This document shows positions 51,161 through 60,652 of a stretch of DNA of 64,000 nt, one piece after another. Position 1 is the stretch's first letter. The number at the start of each line of letters is the position of its first letter. The stretch covers positions 36,840 to 100,839 of the forward strand of contig NZ_JFHD01000024.1 of assembly GCF_000698575.1 (NCBI RefSeq). Reading direction: 5' to 3'. The notes beneath the pieces are model-generated. The model did no database searches. It was given only the letters and a program-made list of their open reading frames with translations, and was not told where the DNA came from. A program made the translations under genes and the position numbers. Source of the DNA: Caballeronia zhejiangensis. GTDB taxonomy: Bacteria > Pseudomonadota > Gammaproteobacteria > Burkholderiales > Burkholderiaceae.

Positions 51161-51808
51161 ATGAATCGACCGAAACGAATGCTTCTGGAAAACATTGCCT
51201 GGGCACGCGAGACCGCGCACGCCGACGCGCAATTTTTTCCGCGTCTCGCCCAAGGACAGAGCCCTAAAGTGCTGTGGATAGGCTGCGCGGATAGCCGCGT
51301 GCCCGCCGAGACTGTGACGAACGCCAATCCTGGCGACCTCTTCGTACATCGCAACATCGCTAACCTTTTTTCTCCATCCGATGACAACACGTTGAGCGTG
51401 CTCGAATACGCGGTGCGCGTTTTGAAGGTCGATCACGTAATCGTTTGCGGCCATTACGGATGCGGTGGCGTGCGCGCCTCGCTCCTGCCGAAATCGAGCG
51501 ACCTGCCGCATGTGAATCGCCGGATCGCGCCGCTGTGCGCGCTGGGCGAACGGCATCGGCACGAACTCGATTCATTCGGCGAGCTCGACGCGCGCGCAAA
51601 TCGACTCGCCGAACTGAACGTGCTCGAACAAGTGCGGCTTTTGCGAGAACACGCCATCGTGCGAGAGCACGACGTGCCGCCACGCGTTCATGGCTGGATC
51701 TTCGGCCTGCACGACGGGCTCATCAAAGTGCTCGCTTCGGGCTACGCCGAAGAGAGCGAAAGTCGCGACATTGCGAGCGCGCAGGTCACATCGCTTCGGG
51801 CCGCCTAA
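51161..51808 (+). CDS. Beta-class carbonic anhydrase
   Basis: 215 residues from ATG 51161 with GGAG nine bases before. The zinc site is complete: Cys42 in GCADSRVP (with Asp44 and Arg46), His98 and Cys101 in CGHYGCGGVRA. NPGDLFVHRNIANL and the C-terminal HGWIFGLHDGLIKVL match the family. It interconverts CO2 and bicarbonate in the cytosol. The SulP transporter gene starts 82 bases downstream on the same strand, the common arrangement for bicarbonate supply. Confidence 0.95.
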   Translation: MNRPKRMLLENIAWARETAHADAQFFPRLAQGQSPKVLWIGCADSRVPAETVTNANPGDLFVHRNIANLFSPSDDNTLSVLEYAVRVLKVDHVIVCGHYGCGGVRASLLPKSSDLPHVNRRIAPLCALGERHRHELDSFGELDARANRLAELNVLEQVRLLREHAIVREHDVPPRVHGWIFGLHDGLIKVLASGYAEESESRDIASAQVTSLRAA

Positions 51809-51890
51809 GCCCGCTCATTTCTAACGATCGCTTATCGATGCGAGGTCGCTTTCGCGACATTCGCAGGACCCAACTCGTTCGAAAAAAATC

Positions 51891-53467
51891 ATGAACTCGA
51901 ATAACCGTCTAGCCACTTTTCCGCGAGACATGTTCGCGGGCACTGTCGTGTTTCTCGTCGCGATGCCCTTGTGTCTCGGCATCGCCAATGCATCCGGCGT
52001 GGAGCCGTTCGCCGGTCTGCTGTCGGGCATTATCGGCGGCCTCGTCGTCGCGTTGCTGAGTGGCTCGCAATTGAGCGCGAGCGGCCCTGCCGCGGGCTTG
52101 ATCGTCATCGTCGTCGATGGCATCGCCGGGCTTGGCAGCTTCTCCGCGTTTCTGCTCGCGGTGCTGCTTTCAGGCGCGATTCAATTCGGCTTCGGCATGT
52201 TGAAAGCGGGGCGCTTCGCGGCCTATGTGCCTTCGTCGGTTATCAAAGGCATGCTCGCGGCTATTGGCCTATTGCTCGTCATCAAGCAGATTCCGCTTGC
52301 TGCGGGATTCGCGAATGCAGGCGCGCCTGCAGCGAACGGTCCGGGCATGCTCGACACGCCCTTCGGTCCGATATCCGCAGCGGCGTGCATTGTCGCCGTA
52401 GTCTCGCTTGCGATGCTCGCAGGCTGGGAAACACGCTCGATGCGTCGCTTTGCGCTCGTGCGCGCCGTGCCCGCGCCGCTCGCAGTGGTCGCGTTCGGCA
52501 TCGGTGCGACTCTGCTGCTCGATCTGTTCGCGCCTGGCTTCGCACCGCCCGCGCAACATCGCGTCGCGCTGCCGTCGCTGGAGTCGTTCACCGCGTTCAC
52601 GAATGCGCTCGAATTGCCGAACTTCTCGCAGTTCGCGAACCCCGATGTATGGCGGCTCGCATTCACGCTTGCTATCGTCGCAAGCCTCGAAACGCTGCTG
52701 AGCCTCGAAGCTGTCGAGCAACTCGATCCCAAGAAGCGCGCGGCGCATCCGGATCGCGAGCTGAAAGCGCAGGGCATCGGCAATATGATGGCAGGTCGAT
52801 TGGCGCGCTGCCGATAACTTCCGTCATCGTGCGCAGTTCGGCGAACGTGCATGCGGGCGCGCAGAGCCGATGGTCGTCGTTCATGCATGGCGCATTGCTA
52901 CTCGTGAGCGTGTTCGCGCTGACGAGCGTCATCAACCTGATTCCGCTGGCCTGTCTCGCGGCGATCCTGATCTTCACGGGTCTCAAGCTCGCCAAGCCTT
53001 CGTTGTTCGCAGCGGTCGCGAAACAGGGCATCGAGCGCTTCGTGCCGTTCATCGCAACGATTGCCGGCGTGCTGTTGACCGATCTGCTGATGGGCATTTT
53101 GCTCGGCATTGCATGCAGTCTTCTGCTTGCCATGCGCGCGAACCTCAGCCGTCCCATTACGATTGCGCAGCACGACGATCACTATCTGGTGTCGTTCAGA
53201 AAAGACGTTTCATTTCTTGGCAAGGTCACGCTGAAACATCATCTGCGCACGATACCCGACGGCGCGACGGTGATCTTCGACGCTTCACGCGCGGACTATA
53301 TCGACCCCGACGTGCGCGAGGAGATCGACAGGTTCGTGGCCGCGGCGGCTTCGCGCGACATGCATGTCGAATGCAGGAAGCTGCCGCACCTTCGCTCGCA
53401 AAGTGGTGCGCCCGCATTGCGAGGCAGATGGCTCGGCTTGCGCAGGCAGGAGATGTCGTCGGAGTAA
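51891..53467 (+). pseudogene. SulP-family anion transporter, split by a frameshift
   Basis: The first frame, from ATG 51891, reads FPRDMFAGTVVFLVAMPLCLGIANASGVEPFAGLLSGIIGG through GNMMAG and then breaks into LARCR and a stop at 52817. The intact continuation is in the next frame from about 52797: SIGALPITSVIVRSSANVHAGAQSRWSS, further helices, then a C-terminal STAS-like domain (VSFLGKVTLKHHLRTIPDGATVIFDASRADYIDPDVREEIDRF), ending at 53467. One missing base near 52795 explains it. The joined protein would be about 525 residues, the normal SulP length, with 11-14 helices, and probably moves bicarbonate or sulfate. It may be a true pseudogene or a sequencing error. Confidence 0.85.
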
Positions 53468-53516
53468 GAGGAAGTCGAACGAGGCGTCTCGATGCACCAA
53501 CCGTTTCGGGCGCCGT

Positions 53517-54182
53517 TCACGAGACGATCGAGATCGAGAATCCGTCCCACCCTTTGCTGCCGACCGTTTGAATCGCCGTGGACGTCACGTGGGTATCGGC
53601 TGCGAGCATGTCGAAGAACTTGCGCACGCCGATGACGTCCGGGTCGGCGCTGCCGACGTCCGCCACGCGGCCACTGCGAATCACGTTGTCCGCGACGATC
53701 ACCGTGCCGGGCCGGCTCAGGCGCAACACGAGGCGCAAATAGGCGGGATAACTTTTCTTGTCGGCGTCGAGAAAGATGAAATCGAAAGGCGGAATGCCGT
53801 CCCGCACGAATGATTCGAGCGTATCCACAGCGTCGCCGACAATCACCGACGCAACGCCCGACAATCCGGCGCGTTCAATGTTCTTGCGCGCGACGGAAGC
53901 ATGGTGCTCGACGGCTTCGAGCGTGATGAGCGTACCGTCCGCAGGCAGGGCACGCGCGAGCCAGATCGTGCTGTAGCCGCCGAGCGTGCCGAGTTCGAGA
54001 ATGCGTCGCGCGCCGCGCAACTGCGCGAGCATCTGCAGCAGCTTGCCCTGGTTTGGCGCGACGTTGATCGCAGGCAGCCCTTCGTCCGCGCTGGATTTCA
54101 ATGCGGCTTCGAGTGCGGCGTCCGGCGTTTGCGTTCGATCGCACAAGTATTCGTCCATCGCAAGCCATTGCTGTTCGTTCAT
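53517..54182 (-). CDS. O-methyltransferase (Methyltransf_3, COMT-like)
   Basis: 221 residues. SAM-binding motif I is RILELGTLGGYSTIWLARALP; acidic contact in LITLEAVEH; catalytic and metal ligands in DFIFLDADKKSYPAYL and IVADNVIRSGRVAD. These fit the small cation-dependent catechol/caffeoyl-CoA O-methyltransferase group. No signal peptide. It stands between the SulP gene and a LysR gene in the same orientation as the latter. The natural acceptor is probably a catechol, but this is inference. Confidence 0.9.
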   Translation of the reverse strand: MNEQQWLAMDEYLCDRTQTPDAALEAALKSSADEGLPAINVAPNQGKLLQMLAQLRGARRILELGTLGGYSTIWLARALPADGTLITLEAVEHHASVARKNIERAGLSGVASVIVGDAVDTLESFVRDGIPPFDFIFLDADKKSYPAYLRLVLRLSRPGTVIVADNVIRSGRVADVGSADPDVIGVRKFFDMLAADTHVTSTAIQTVGSKGWDGFSISIVS

Positions 54183-54300
54183 GGCATCTCCTTGCCGTTG
54201 CGGTTATCGCGTTCTCTCGAACGATACAACACGAATGGAGCCCAGTACAAAACGCGTCTGCGCGATAAACAATTCAGATGACCTTGAAAGCAGTTCGCAA

Positions 54301-55584
54301 TCAAGGTGACACATTTGCGCCGACTGTCTTGACGATACTGCGCGACTCGCGCCGCAACTCATGCCCGAGTTGATCGACGGTCAAGCGGATTGCGTCGATC
54401 AATGCACGCGCGGCCGGCGAGGGCGTGCCGCCTGCGCGCATCGTAAGCCCGATCTCGCGGCGCGTGGCTTGCAGCGGAATGTCCATTACGGTTAGCTGAC
54501 CCGACTCGCATTCGTAGTGCAGTTGTTGTGCGGATACGGCAGCGAGCATGTCGGTATGCATCAGGAGCCCGCGAATGACCGCGAGATCGGCGGTCTCGAC
54601 GGTCGGCATCGGCGGTTTCAGTTTCCATCGTTTGAACTGCGCTTCGAACATTCCGCGCGCGGGTGCCTGGCTACGCGGCAGAATCCATTGCGCAGCGATC
54701 AGCTCCTTGAGCGTCAGGCCACTTCGCGCTGCAAGCGGATGCCCGCGACGCGCGATCACTACGATATCTTCCGACATGAGGCGCTCATTGACGAGTCCGC
54801 TCGACGCATCGTTCTGACGCAACGCGCCGAGCACGAAATCGATATCGCCGGCACGCAGTCCCGCGACCAGCGTTTCATACGAGCTCTCATCCGTCACGAC
54901 GCGCACGCCTGGATATTGCGCGGCAACGCGCGCGATCGCGCCAGGCAGGATCAACGTTCTGCCAAGCGGCAGCGCGCCGACCGTGACATAACCTTGAATC
55001 GTGCCGCGCAGCGCCGCGAGATCATCAGGAATGTGGCGCAGTTCGTTCAGCGCGCGCCGCACATGCAGCACGAAAGTTTCGCCTTCGCTGGTGAGCAGCA
55101 ACCCGCGCGGACTGCGATAAAACAGTTGCATACCAGCGCCGGTCTCCATGATCCGGATCGCGCTGCTGACGGCCGGTTGACTGAGCCCCAACGTCTGCGC
55201 TGCGCTCGGCATGTGACGATGGCGCGCGAGTGCCGAGAACAACTGAAGCCGCCGTGTATTGAGCAGAAAGGCCGGGAGCGTGCCGCCTGTCGCGGTCCGA
55301 CGCCGTGACTGGCGCGTGGCGCACCACTGCGCCAGTTCTTCGAGTTCGGCGAAGATGCGCTGGCAGCGCAACAGCACAGCGCGTCCCGCAGGCGTGGGCA
55401 ACATGCCCGACGGACGACGCTCCAATAAAGTTTCCCCGACCGCCGCTTCGAGTTCCTGCAGCGAGCGTGTGACCGCCGATTGCGCGCGGAACAGTGCCGC
55501 GGCGGCGCGCGTGGCGCTGCCCGTTTGCGCGACGAGCCGAAATGCGCGCAGATACGCGAGATTGAGCAGTTCCCGATTGTCCAT
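54301..55584 (-). CDS. LysR-type regulator with two tandem HTH domains
   Basis: 427 residues from ATG 55584, about 120 longer than a normal LysR protein. The first HTH is LAYLRAFRLVAQTGSATRAAAALFRAQSAVTRSLQELEAAVGETLLERRPSGMLPTPAG. A second complete HTH follows at about residues 105-170: RLQLFSALARHRHMPSAAQTLGLSQPAVSSAIRIMETGAGMQLFYRSPRGLLLTSEG. Then one effector domain (GYVTVGALPLG, DIDFVLGAL, ARRGHPLAA). The tandem arrangement is a known minor variant in Burkholderiaceae, and both HTHs look intact. The divergent neighbour is a universal stress gene. Targets and inducer unknown. Confidence 0.88.
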   Translation of the reverse strand: MDNRELLNLAYLRAFRLVAQTGSATRAAAALFRAQSAVTRSLQELEAAVGETLLERRPSGMLPTPAGRAVLLRCQRIFAELEELAQWCATRQSRRRTATGGTLPAFLLNTRRLQLFSALARHRHMPSAAQTLGLSQPAVSSAIRIMETGAGMQLFYRSPRGLLLTSEGETFVLHVRRALNELRHIPDDLAALRGTIQGYVTVGALPLGRTLILPGAIARVAAQYPGVRVVTDESSYETLVAGLRAGDIDFVLGALRQNDASSGLVNERLMSEDIVVIARRGHPLAARSGLTLKELIAAQWILPRSQAPARGMFEAQFKRWKLKPPMPTVETADLAVIRGLLMHTDMLAAVSAQQLHYECESGQLTVMDIPLQATRREIGLTMRAGGTPSPAARALIDAIRLTVDQLGHELRRESRSIVKTVGANVSP

Positions 55585-55728
55585 ATGAAGGTGCCCGATG
55601 CCATCAGTTTGATTTATCGCATCGTACAGGCTCGTGCGCTTCGCGCTCACTTTCCCCTAATTGTCGTCGCCGATCATGATGTCATGCATAGAGCGATGGA
55701 TGTCATCGATTGATCGGAGGGTTGCGCC

Positions 55729-56229
55729 ATGTATCAACATATCCTCGTCGCAGTGAGCCCGAGTTTCAGCGAAGCCGCTCTGTCGACCGCGATTGCGCGG
55801 GCGCGCGAAAACAACGCGCGTCTGACCGTGCTGCATGTGATCGAATCGTCGCCGTGGTGGGCGGGATGGCAGATGGAATGTCTATCGGACCTGCCCGCGC
55901 TCGTGAATCAGCTCGCGCTCTTGATTCGCGGCAGCAGCGAGAAGATGCTTCGGCGTGCGGGCATCGATGCGGACTGGCAAACGCGCACGTTGCCGCGAGA
56001 CGGGCGCAGCGTCGGCCGCATCATCGCCGATGAAGCCAATCGCCTCGATGCGGATCTCGTCGTGCTCGGTGCAAGGAAGCGCGGCGTCTTCAGCTTCGGC
56101 ATGGACCGTGTTCGTAACGTGGTGTGCCGCCATACGAATCGGGAAGTGCTGATCGCAACCGTATGCGTCGCTGATTCGGCGGACGTGATGGAAATTCGCG
56201 GCGCGGCGTTGCAAACGCATCACGCCTGA
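55729..56229 (+). CDS. UspA-family universal stress protein
   Basis: 166 residues; CGGAGG eight bases upstream. The USP fold begins MYQHILVAVSPSFSEAALSTAIARARENNARLTVLHVIE. The ATP-binding signature is DLVVLGARKRGVFSFGMDRVRNVVCRHTNREVLIAT; the usual G-x2-G-x9-G-S/T is partly changed, as the first segment reads GARKRG and the second lacks the small-residue GS, so nucleotide binding is uncertain. It is a cytoplasmic single-domain protein. Confidence 0.88.
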   Translation: MYQHILVAVSPSFSEAALSTAIARARENNARLTVLHVIESSPWWAGWQMECLSDLPALVNQLALLIRGSSEKMLRRAGIDADWQTRTLPRDGRSVGRIIADEANRLDADLVVLGARKRGVFSFGMDRVRNVVCRHTNREVLIATVCVADSADVMEIRGAALQTHHA

Positions 56230-56396
56230 TGCGCTTATGCGACGGTAGCGGAAACCGTTTCACCCACGCGTAGAGAAACGCGTGCTGCGATATGTCGCGG
56301 TACAACCAGAAGTGGCTGATCGACAACCCCTCGGAGAGCGTTGATAATCGCATCGCTTCAATTTTTGCGACGACTTCGTTTTAAGAGGGATAGGGA

Positions 56397-57185
56397 GTGC
56401 GTAGTTTCTGTTTGGGCCAGCGCCGTTGGAAATGGCTGGCTGTAGGTGTCGTGGCTGTGCTGGCGTTAGGCGCGCTAGCCGCAAGCGTCAATGTCATGCC
56501 TTCTGACGCGGCGGCAAATGTATCGATGGAAGCGGTCGCGTCGAGCCCGGTGCTCGCTTCGGATCCCTTGAAAGGGCTGTCCGTAGTCGATGCAATCGAG
56601 GTGATTCAGGCTCAGGCCAGTGCATCGTATGCTGCGAATCCAGCCATTGAACCTCACGATGGAAAGACGGCCGGCCCCGTCGTCCCGGATGGTTTCAGCT
56701 TCGATAGGGCACCGACACCCGCATCCACGACGGTGCCTTCCATTTGCTCCAAAGCCAAGCACATCATTTGTGTCGATAAGACGACTTTCACCGCAACGGT
56801 TTATAAAAATGGCATAGCGCAGTGGTCGTATTATGTGCGTCCCGGCGATGCCCGCGGTGCGCGATATGCCACAGGCGAAGGTCGCGGACGCATAGCTTTC
56901 AAGAGCCGCCATCACATTTCAAAGGCCTATGGAACGCCCATGCCCTATGCGATGTTCATTGCATGGGACAAGGATCAAGACAAGCACTCCGGTCAGGCCT
57001 TCCACCTCTCATACGATTTTCAGAACCAAGGATATGAGGGCGCCAGCCATGGCTGCATGGGAGTAGGATCAGAGGCAGTCATGCAGCGACTGTGGGAGAC
57101 AAGTCCTGTGGGCACGCAAGTGTATGTCTATCGCAGTTCCAAAGATCCTTCGGAAGCCGTGGCTGACGGATCGAGTCCCGGTTGA
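56397..57185 (+). CDS. L,D-transpeptidase (YkuD-like)
   Basis: 262 residues from GTG 56397, preceded by AGAGGGA. An N-terminal membrane anchor (WKWLAVGVVAVLALGALAASVNV) precedes a 100-residue linker and the catalytic domain. KHIICVDKTTFTATVYKNGIAQWSYYVRPGDARG opens the domain; the active site is S217-H218-G219-C220 in ASHGCMGVG. It probably cross-links peptidoglycan or attaches lipoproteins in the periplasm. The motif before Cys is HGC, but the downstream R/N usual in YkuD is replaced by MGVGS, so specificity may differ. A hairpin terminator follows. Confidence 0.82.
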   Translation: MRSFCLGQRRWKWLAVGVVAVLALGALAASVNVMPSDAAANVSMEAVASSPVLASDPLKGLSVVDAIEVIQAQASASYAANPAIEPHDGKTAGPVVPDGFSFDRAPTPASTTVPSICSKAKHIICVDKTTFTATVYKNGIAQWSYYVRPGDARGARYATGEGRGRIAFKSRHHISKAYGTPMPYAMFIAWDKDQDKHSGQAFHLSYDFQNQGYEGASHGCMGVGSEAVMQRLWETSPVGTQVYVYRSSKDPSEAVADGSSPG

Positions 57186-57188
57186 AAA

Positions 57189-57212
57189 AAAGGCCACGCT
57201 CAAGTGGCCTTT
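57189..57212. terminator. Bidirectional hairpin terminator
   Basis: AAAGGCCAC and GTGGCCTTT form a perfect nine-base stem with a six-base GCTCAA loop. It has an A-run on the left (57185-57190) and TTT on the right. It lies between the transpeptidase stop (57185) and the dehydratase stop on the other strand (57218), so it can end both transcripts. Confidence 0.85.
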
Positions 57213-57217
57213 CGAGC

Positions 57218-58975
57218 CTATCGGCGCGGTATCACCCCGCGGGTCTGCGTAGCTCGAAGAAAGTCGAAGTCGACGCCTTTGTCCGCCTGGGTGACGGTGT
57301 CATAGAACAGCTTGCGATAACCGCGATCCGCAGTGGGAATCGTGACCGGCGATCCTTTAGCGCGCGCTGCGAGTTCTTCATCGCTGATGAGCAGACTGAT
57401 CTCGCGTTTCGACACGCTCAGGCGAATGCGGTCGCCCGTTCGAACATGCGCGAGCGGACCGCCCACCGCCGCTTCAGGCGTCACGTGCAACACGATGGTG
57501 CCGAACGCAGTACCGCTCATGCGTCCATCCGAGATGCGGACGATATCCTTGACGCCCTTTACCGCGAGCTTGCGCGGGATAGGGATATAACCCGCTTCGG
57601 GCATGCCCGGCGCACCCTTCGGCCCGATGTTCTTAAGCACGAGGATATCGTCGGGCGTGACATCGAGATCATCCGAATCGATGCGTGCCGCGAGATCGGC
57701 GCCGTTCTCGAACACGACCGCGCGCCCTTCGTGTTCCATCAACTTCGCATTCGCCGCCGATTGCTTGATGATCGCGCCGCCCGGCGCGAGATTGCCGTCC
57801 AGCACCGCGATACCGCCTTGCGGATAGATCGGCTTGTCGAAGGGGCGCACGACATTCTGCGCGAAAGCGGGGCCCGCAGCATCGATCTCTTCGCCGAGCG
57901 TGCGGCCCGTCACCGTCAGCGCGTTCAGGTTCAATAGCGGCTTCATTTCGCGCAACAGCGTAGCCATGCCGCCGGCCTTGTGAAAGTCCTCCATGTAATG
58001 CGATCCGGACGGCTTCAGATCGACGAGCACGGGAGTCTCGCGTCCCATGCGATCGAGCGCTTGCAGATCGATGTCATAACCCATGCGTCCCGCGATCGCC
58101 GTTAGATGCACGATGCCGTTCGTCGAACCGCCTATCGCGAGCAGCACGCGCATTGCGTTCTCGAATGCTTGAGCCGTGAGGATCCTGTCGATGGTGAGAT
58201 TCTCGCGCGCCATCTGCACGGCCTGCGTGCCAGTGAGCTCGGCAACGCGCATACGATCCGACGTCACCGCAGGCGGCGAGGCGCCGCCTGGCACGGTCAT
58301 GCCGAGCGCTTCGGCGATGCACGCCATCGTGCTCGCCGTGCCCATCACGGAACATGTCCCCACGCTCGCGACGAGTTGATTGTTCACCACTGCGATTTCC
58401 GCTTCGTCGATCTCCTCCGCGCGAAAGCGGCCCCAATAGCGCCGGCAATCGGTGCATGCGCCGACGCGCTCGCCGCGATGGGCTCCCGTAAGCATCGAGC
58501 CGGTGATGAGTTGAATCGCGGGAATGCCCGCCGATGCCGCGCCCATCAACTGCGCGGGCACGGTCTTGTCGCATCCGCCGATCAGCACGACCGCGTCCAT
58601 CGGTTGCGCGCGGATCATCTCTTCGGTGTCGATCGACATCAGATTGCGCAGATACATGCTCGTCGGTTGCGAGAACGATTCGGCGATCGATATGGTCGGG
58701 AAATCCATCGGCAAGCCGCCCGCGAGCATCACGCCGCGTTTGACGGCTTCGATGAGTTGCGGCGCATTGCCATGACACGGGTTATACGCGCTGCCCGTAT
58801 CGACGATGCCGATGACGGGCCGATCGAGCGCACTATCGGTATAACCCGCGCCCTTGATAAACGCCTTGCGCAGAAAAAGCGAGAAGCCATTGTCGCCATA
58901 GCTCGTCAGCGATTTGCGCAGGCCGCTCGGTTGCGCGGGTTCGTCATCGGACTTTTTCTTGAACGTGTCGGTCAT
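57218..58975 (-). CDS. IlvD/Edd-family dehydratase (sugar-acid type)
   Basis: 585 residues, the usual length. Iron-sulfur and substrate motifs are present: GIVDTGSAYNPCHGNAPQLIEAVKRGV with a Cys ligand, GGCDKTVPAQLMGAASAGIPAIQL, GACTDCRRYWGRFRAEEIDE, SVGTCSVMGTASTMACIAEALGM, and the C-terminal RISDGRMSGTAFGTIVLHV. The CTDCRRYWGRFRAEEI segment resembles arabonate/xylonate dehydratases rather than the biosynthetic IlvD. It dehydrates aldonic acids. Neighbours are a transpeptidase and a ferric reductase gene, so no pathway is indicated locally; single gene by spacing. Confidence 0.88.
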   Translation of the reverse strand: MTDTFKKKSDDEPAQPSGLRKSLTSYGDNGFSLFLRKAFIKGAGYTDSALDRPVIGIVDTGSAYNPCHGNAPQLIEAVKRGVMLAGGLPMDFPTISIAESFSQPTSMYLRNLMSIDTEEMIRAQPMDAVVLIGGCDKTVPAQLMGAASAGIPAIQLITGSMLTGAHRGERVGACTDCRRYWGRFRAEEIDEAEIAVVNNQLVASVGTCSVMGTASTMACIAEALGMTVPGGASPPAVTSDRMRVAELTGTQAVQMARENLTIDRILTAQAFENAMRVLLAIGGSTNGIVHLTAIAGRMGYDIDLQALDRMGRETPVLVDLKPSGSHYMEDFHKAGGMATLLREMKPLLNLNALTVTGRTLGEEIDAAGPAFAQNVVRPFDKPIYPQGGIAVLDGNLAPGGAIIKQSAANAKLMEHEGRAVVFENGADLAARIDSDDLDVTPDDILVLKNIGPKGAPGMPEAGYIPIPRKLAVKGVKDIVRISDGRMSGTAFGTIVLHVTPEAAVGGPLAHVRTGDRIRLSVSKREISLLISDEELAARAKGSPVTIPTADRGYRKLFYDTVTQADKGVDFDFLRATQTRGVIPRR

Positions 58976-59052
58976 GGTCGCCCTGCCGTGTGATAAGCGT
59001 TGAACGTCTCCGTGCCTCGATTATCACCGGTTTATCGTCGGGCGATCACGAA

Positions 59053-59883
59053 TCAACCGTCGATCGTTTCGTGCACGCCTTGTTCGCCGCGTTTCCAGTA
59101 AGCCGAAGCGCGAATGCGTTTCTTGTCGATGCCGCGTTCGTCGCATAGCAGCTTGCGCACTTCGCGCATGAGCGTGGCTTCGCCCGCCGCCCACACATAG
59201 CCTTCGCCATCGGGCACATAGGTTTCGCGAAGGGCGAGCAGCAACGCGCCGCCGGGATGTGAGCTTTCGTTGCGATAACGCCATTGCGCGTACAGATCGG
59301 CGCGCGTGTCGAATTCGATGCGCGCGGAAGGATCGGCCACTTCGATGAGCGTCGCGACGCGCGTGCCTTCGGGCAGTTCTTCGAGACGACGCGCGATGGC
59401 GGGCAGCGCGGTTTCATCGCCGATCATCAGATGCCAGTCGAAGTTAGTTGGGATGACGAACGAACCGCGCGGTCCACCGATACCGAGATGCTGACCGGGC
59501 GCGGCCTGCGCGGCCCAGGCCGTTGCGGGACCGGCTTCGTGGAGTGCAAATTCGATATCGAGCTCGCGCGCATCACGGTCGAAACGACGCGGCGTGAAAT
59601 CGCGCGCAATCGGACGCGGTTTGGCCGGATCGAACTCGGGACCGTTCGGACCCGCTTGCGGCAGCGCGGGCAGGGTCTCGCCCGGCGCGGGGAAAAACAG
59701 CTTGACGTGATCGTCGAACGATGCGCTGACGAAATCGTCGAGCGAGTCACCCGTGAAGGTCACGCGCACGAAGTGCGGATTGAGCGCCTGGACGCGCGTG
59801 ACTTTCAGCAGCCGAAACTTGAGCGCGTGGCGCACACGCGTGACTTCGAGATCGGGCCGGTCTTGCAGGATGGAATCGGTCAT
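59053..59883 (-). CDS. Siderophore-interacting protein (FAD-dependent ferric reductase, YqjH/ViuB-like)
   Basis: 276 residues. N-terminal flavin-binding beta barrel: HFVRVTFTGDSLDDFVSASFDDHVKLFFP, RDFTPRRFDRDARELDIEFALHE and PGQHLGIGGPRGSFVIP. The C-terminal NAD(P) domain carries HLMIGDETALPAIARRLEELP and YVWAAGEATLMREVRKLL. These match the SIP family, whose members reduce iron in siderophores inside the cell. It begins 13 bases after the PadR gene in the same direction, the yqjI-yqjH arrangement of E. coli. Confidence 0.92.
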   Translation of the reverse strand: MTDSILQDRPDLEVTRVRHALKFRLLKVTRVQALNPHFVRVTFTGDSLDDFVSASFDDHVKLFFPAPGETLPALPQAGPNGPEFDPAKPRPIARDFTPRRFDRDARELDIEFALHEAGPATAWAAQAAPGQHLGIGGPRGSFVIPTNFDWHLMIGDETALPAIARRLEELPEGTRVATLIEVADPSARIEFDTRADLYAQWRYRNESSHPGGALLLALRETYVPDGEGYVWAAGEATLMREVRKLLCDERGIDKKRIRASAYWKRGEQGVHETIDG

Positions 59884-59896
59884 CGTCTTTGGCTCC

Positions 59897-60640
59897 TTAC
59901 GCCTGCTTCGGCGCCGGGTTTTGTTCGATTTCGGCCGTCGCGCGCGCGAGGATCGCGGCGATGCGGCGTTGTTCTTCCTGCGATGCGTCGGTGCGCAAGA
60001 GCAGCGCCTTCTTCAGCGCGCGGCGAGCGGCGATCAGCTCGGGCGCCCAGCCGTTGTCGGCGGCGGCGTCATCGACTTCTTCGCCCATGTACGCGCGGCG
60101 CACGAGATCCATCTTGCGGGCGAAATGCGTGAGCTTCGCGAGCATGATGTCCACGCGTTCGCGATTGGATGCGAGGTATTCGCGGCCCGCGTCGGAAAGG
60201 GCATAGCGCTTGCGGTTGCCTTCCAGCTCGACGGTCGCATAACCGAGCTCTTCGAGATAGGTGAGCGCCGGATAGACCATGCCGGGACTCGGCGCGTAGA
60301 AGCCGTTAGAGCGGTCTTCGAGCGCCTTGATGAGTTCATAACCATGACGCGGTGCTTCGGCGAGCATTGCGAGCAGCAACAGTTGCAAGTCGTCCGACGA
60401 GAACTTGCGGCCGCGCGGCATGCCGTCTTCGCCGCCGAACCCGCCCATGCCACCCATGCCGCCCATGCCACCGGGGCCGCCGCCGAAGCGACCGCCGCCG
60501 CCATGGCGATGACGGCCGATCATTCCCCAACGTTCGAAAGCGAATCGTTCGTGCCCCTCTGGGGCGTCGAACGCAGAACCATCAAAGCCGAATGCGCGGA
60601 AACCGCCGTCACGCGCACGTTGAAAGCAGCGGGATTTCAT
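59897..60640 (-). CDS. PadR-family regulator with Gly-rich N-terminus (YqjI-like)
   Basis: 247 residues from ATG 60640. Residues 30-75 include GMIGRHRHGGGGRFGGGPGGMGGMGGMGGFGGEDG, a Gly-rich region with few His, reminiscent of the metal-binding tail of YqjI. The PadR wHTH follows (LQLLLLAMLAEAPRHGYELIKALEDRSNGFYAPSPGMVYPALTYLEELGYATVELEGNRKRYALSDAG) and then a helical dimerisation part. In E. coli YqjI represses itself and the ferric reductase gene and responds to nickel. The gene pair and operator dyad here agree; the fewer His residues make the metal response uncertain. Confidence 0.87.
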   Translation of the reverse strand: MKSRCFQRARDGGFRAFGFDGSAFDAPEGHERFAFERWGMIGRHRHGGGGRFGGGPGGMGGMGGMGGFGGEDGMPRGRKFSSDDLQLLLLAMLAEAPRHGYELIKALEDRSNGFYAPSPGMVYPALTYLEELGYATVELEGNRKRYALSDAGREYLASNRERVDIMLAKLTHFARKMDLVRRAYMGEEVDDAAADNGWAPELIAARRALKKALLLRTDASQEEQRRIAAILARATAEIEQNPAPKQA

Positions 60641-60652
60641 AGGGAACACTCC

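Noticed and set aside
54517..55308. Frame opposite the double-HTH LysR gene
   Set aside because: Shadow frame; the LysR reading has two HTHs and a full effector domain.
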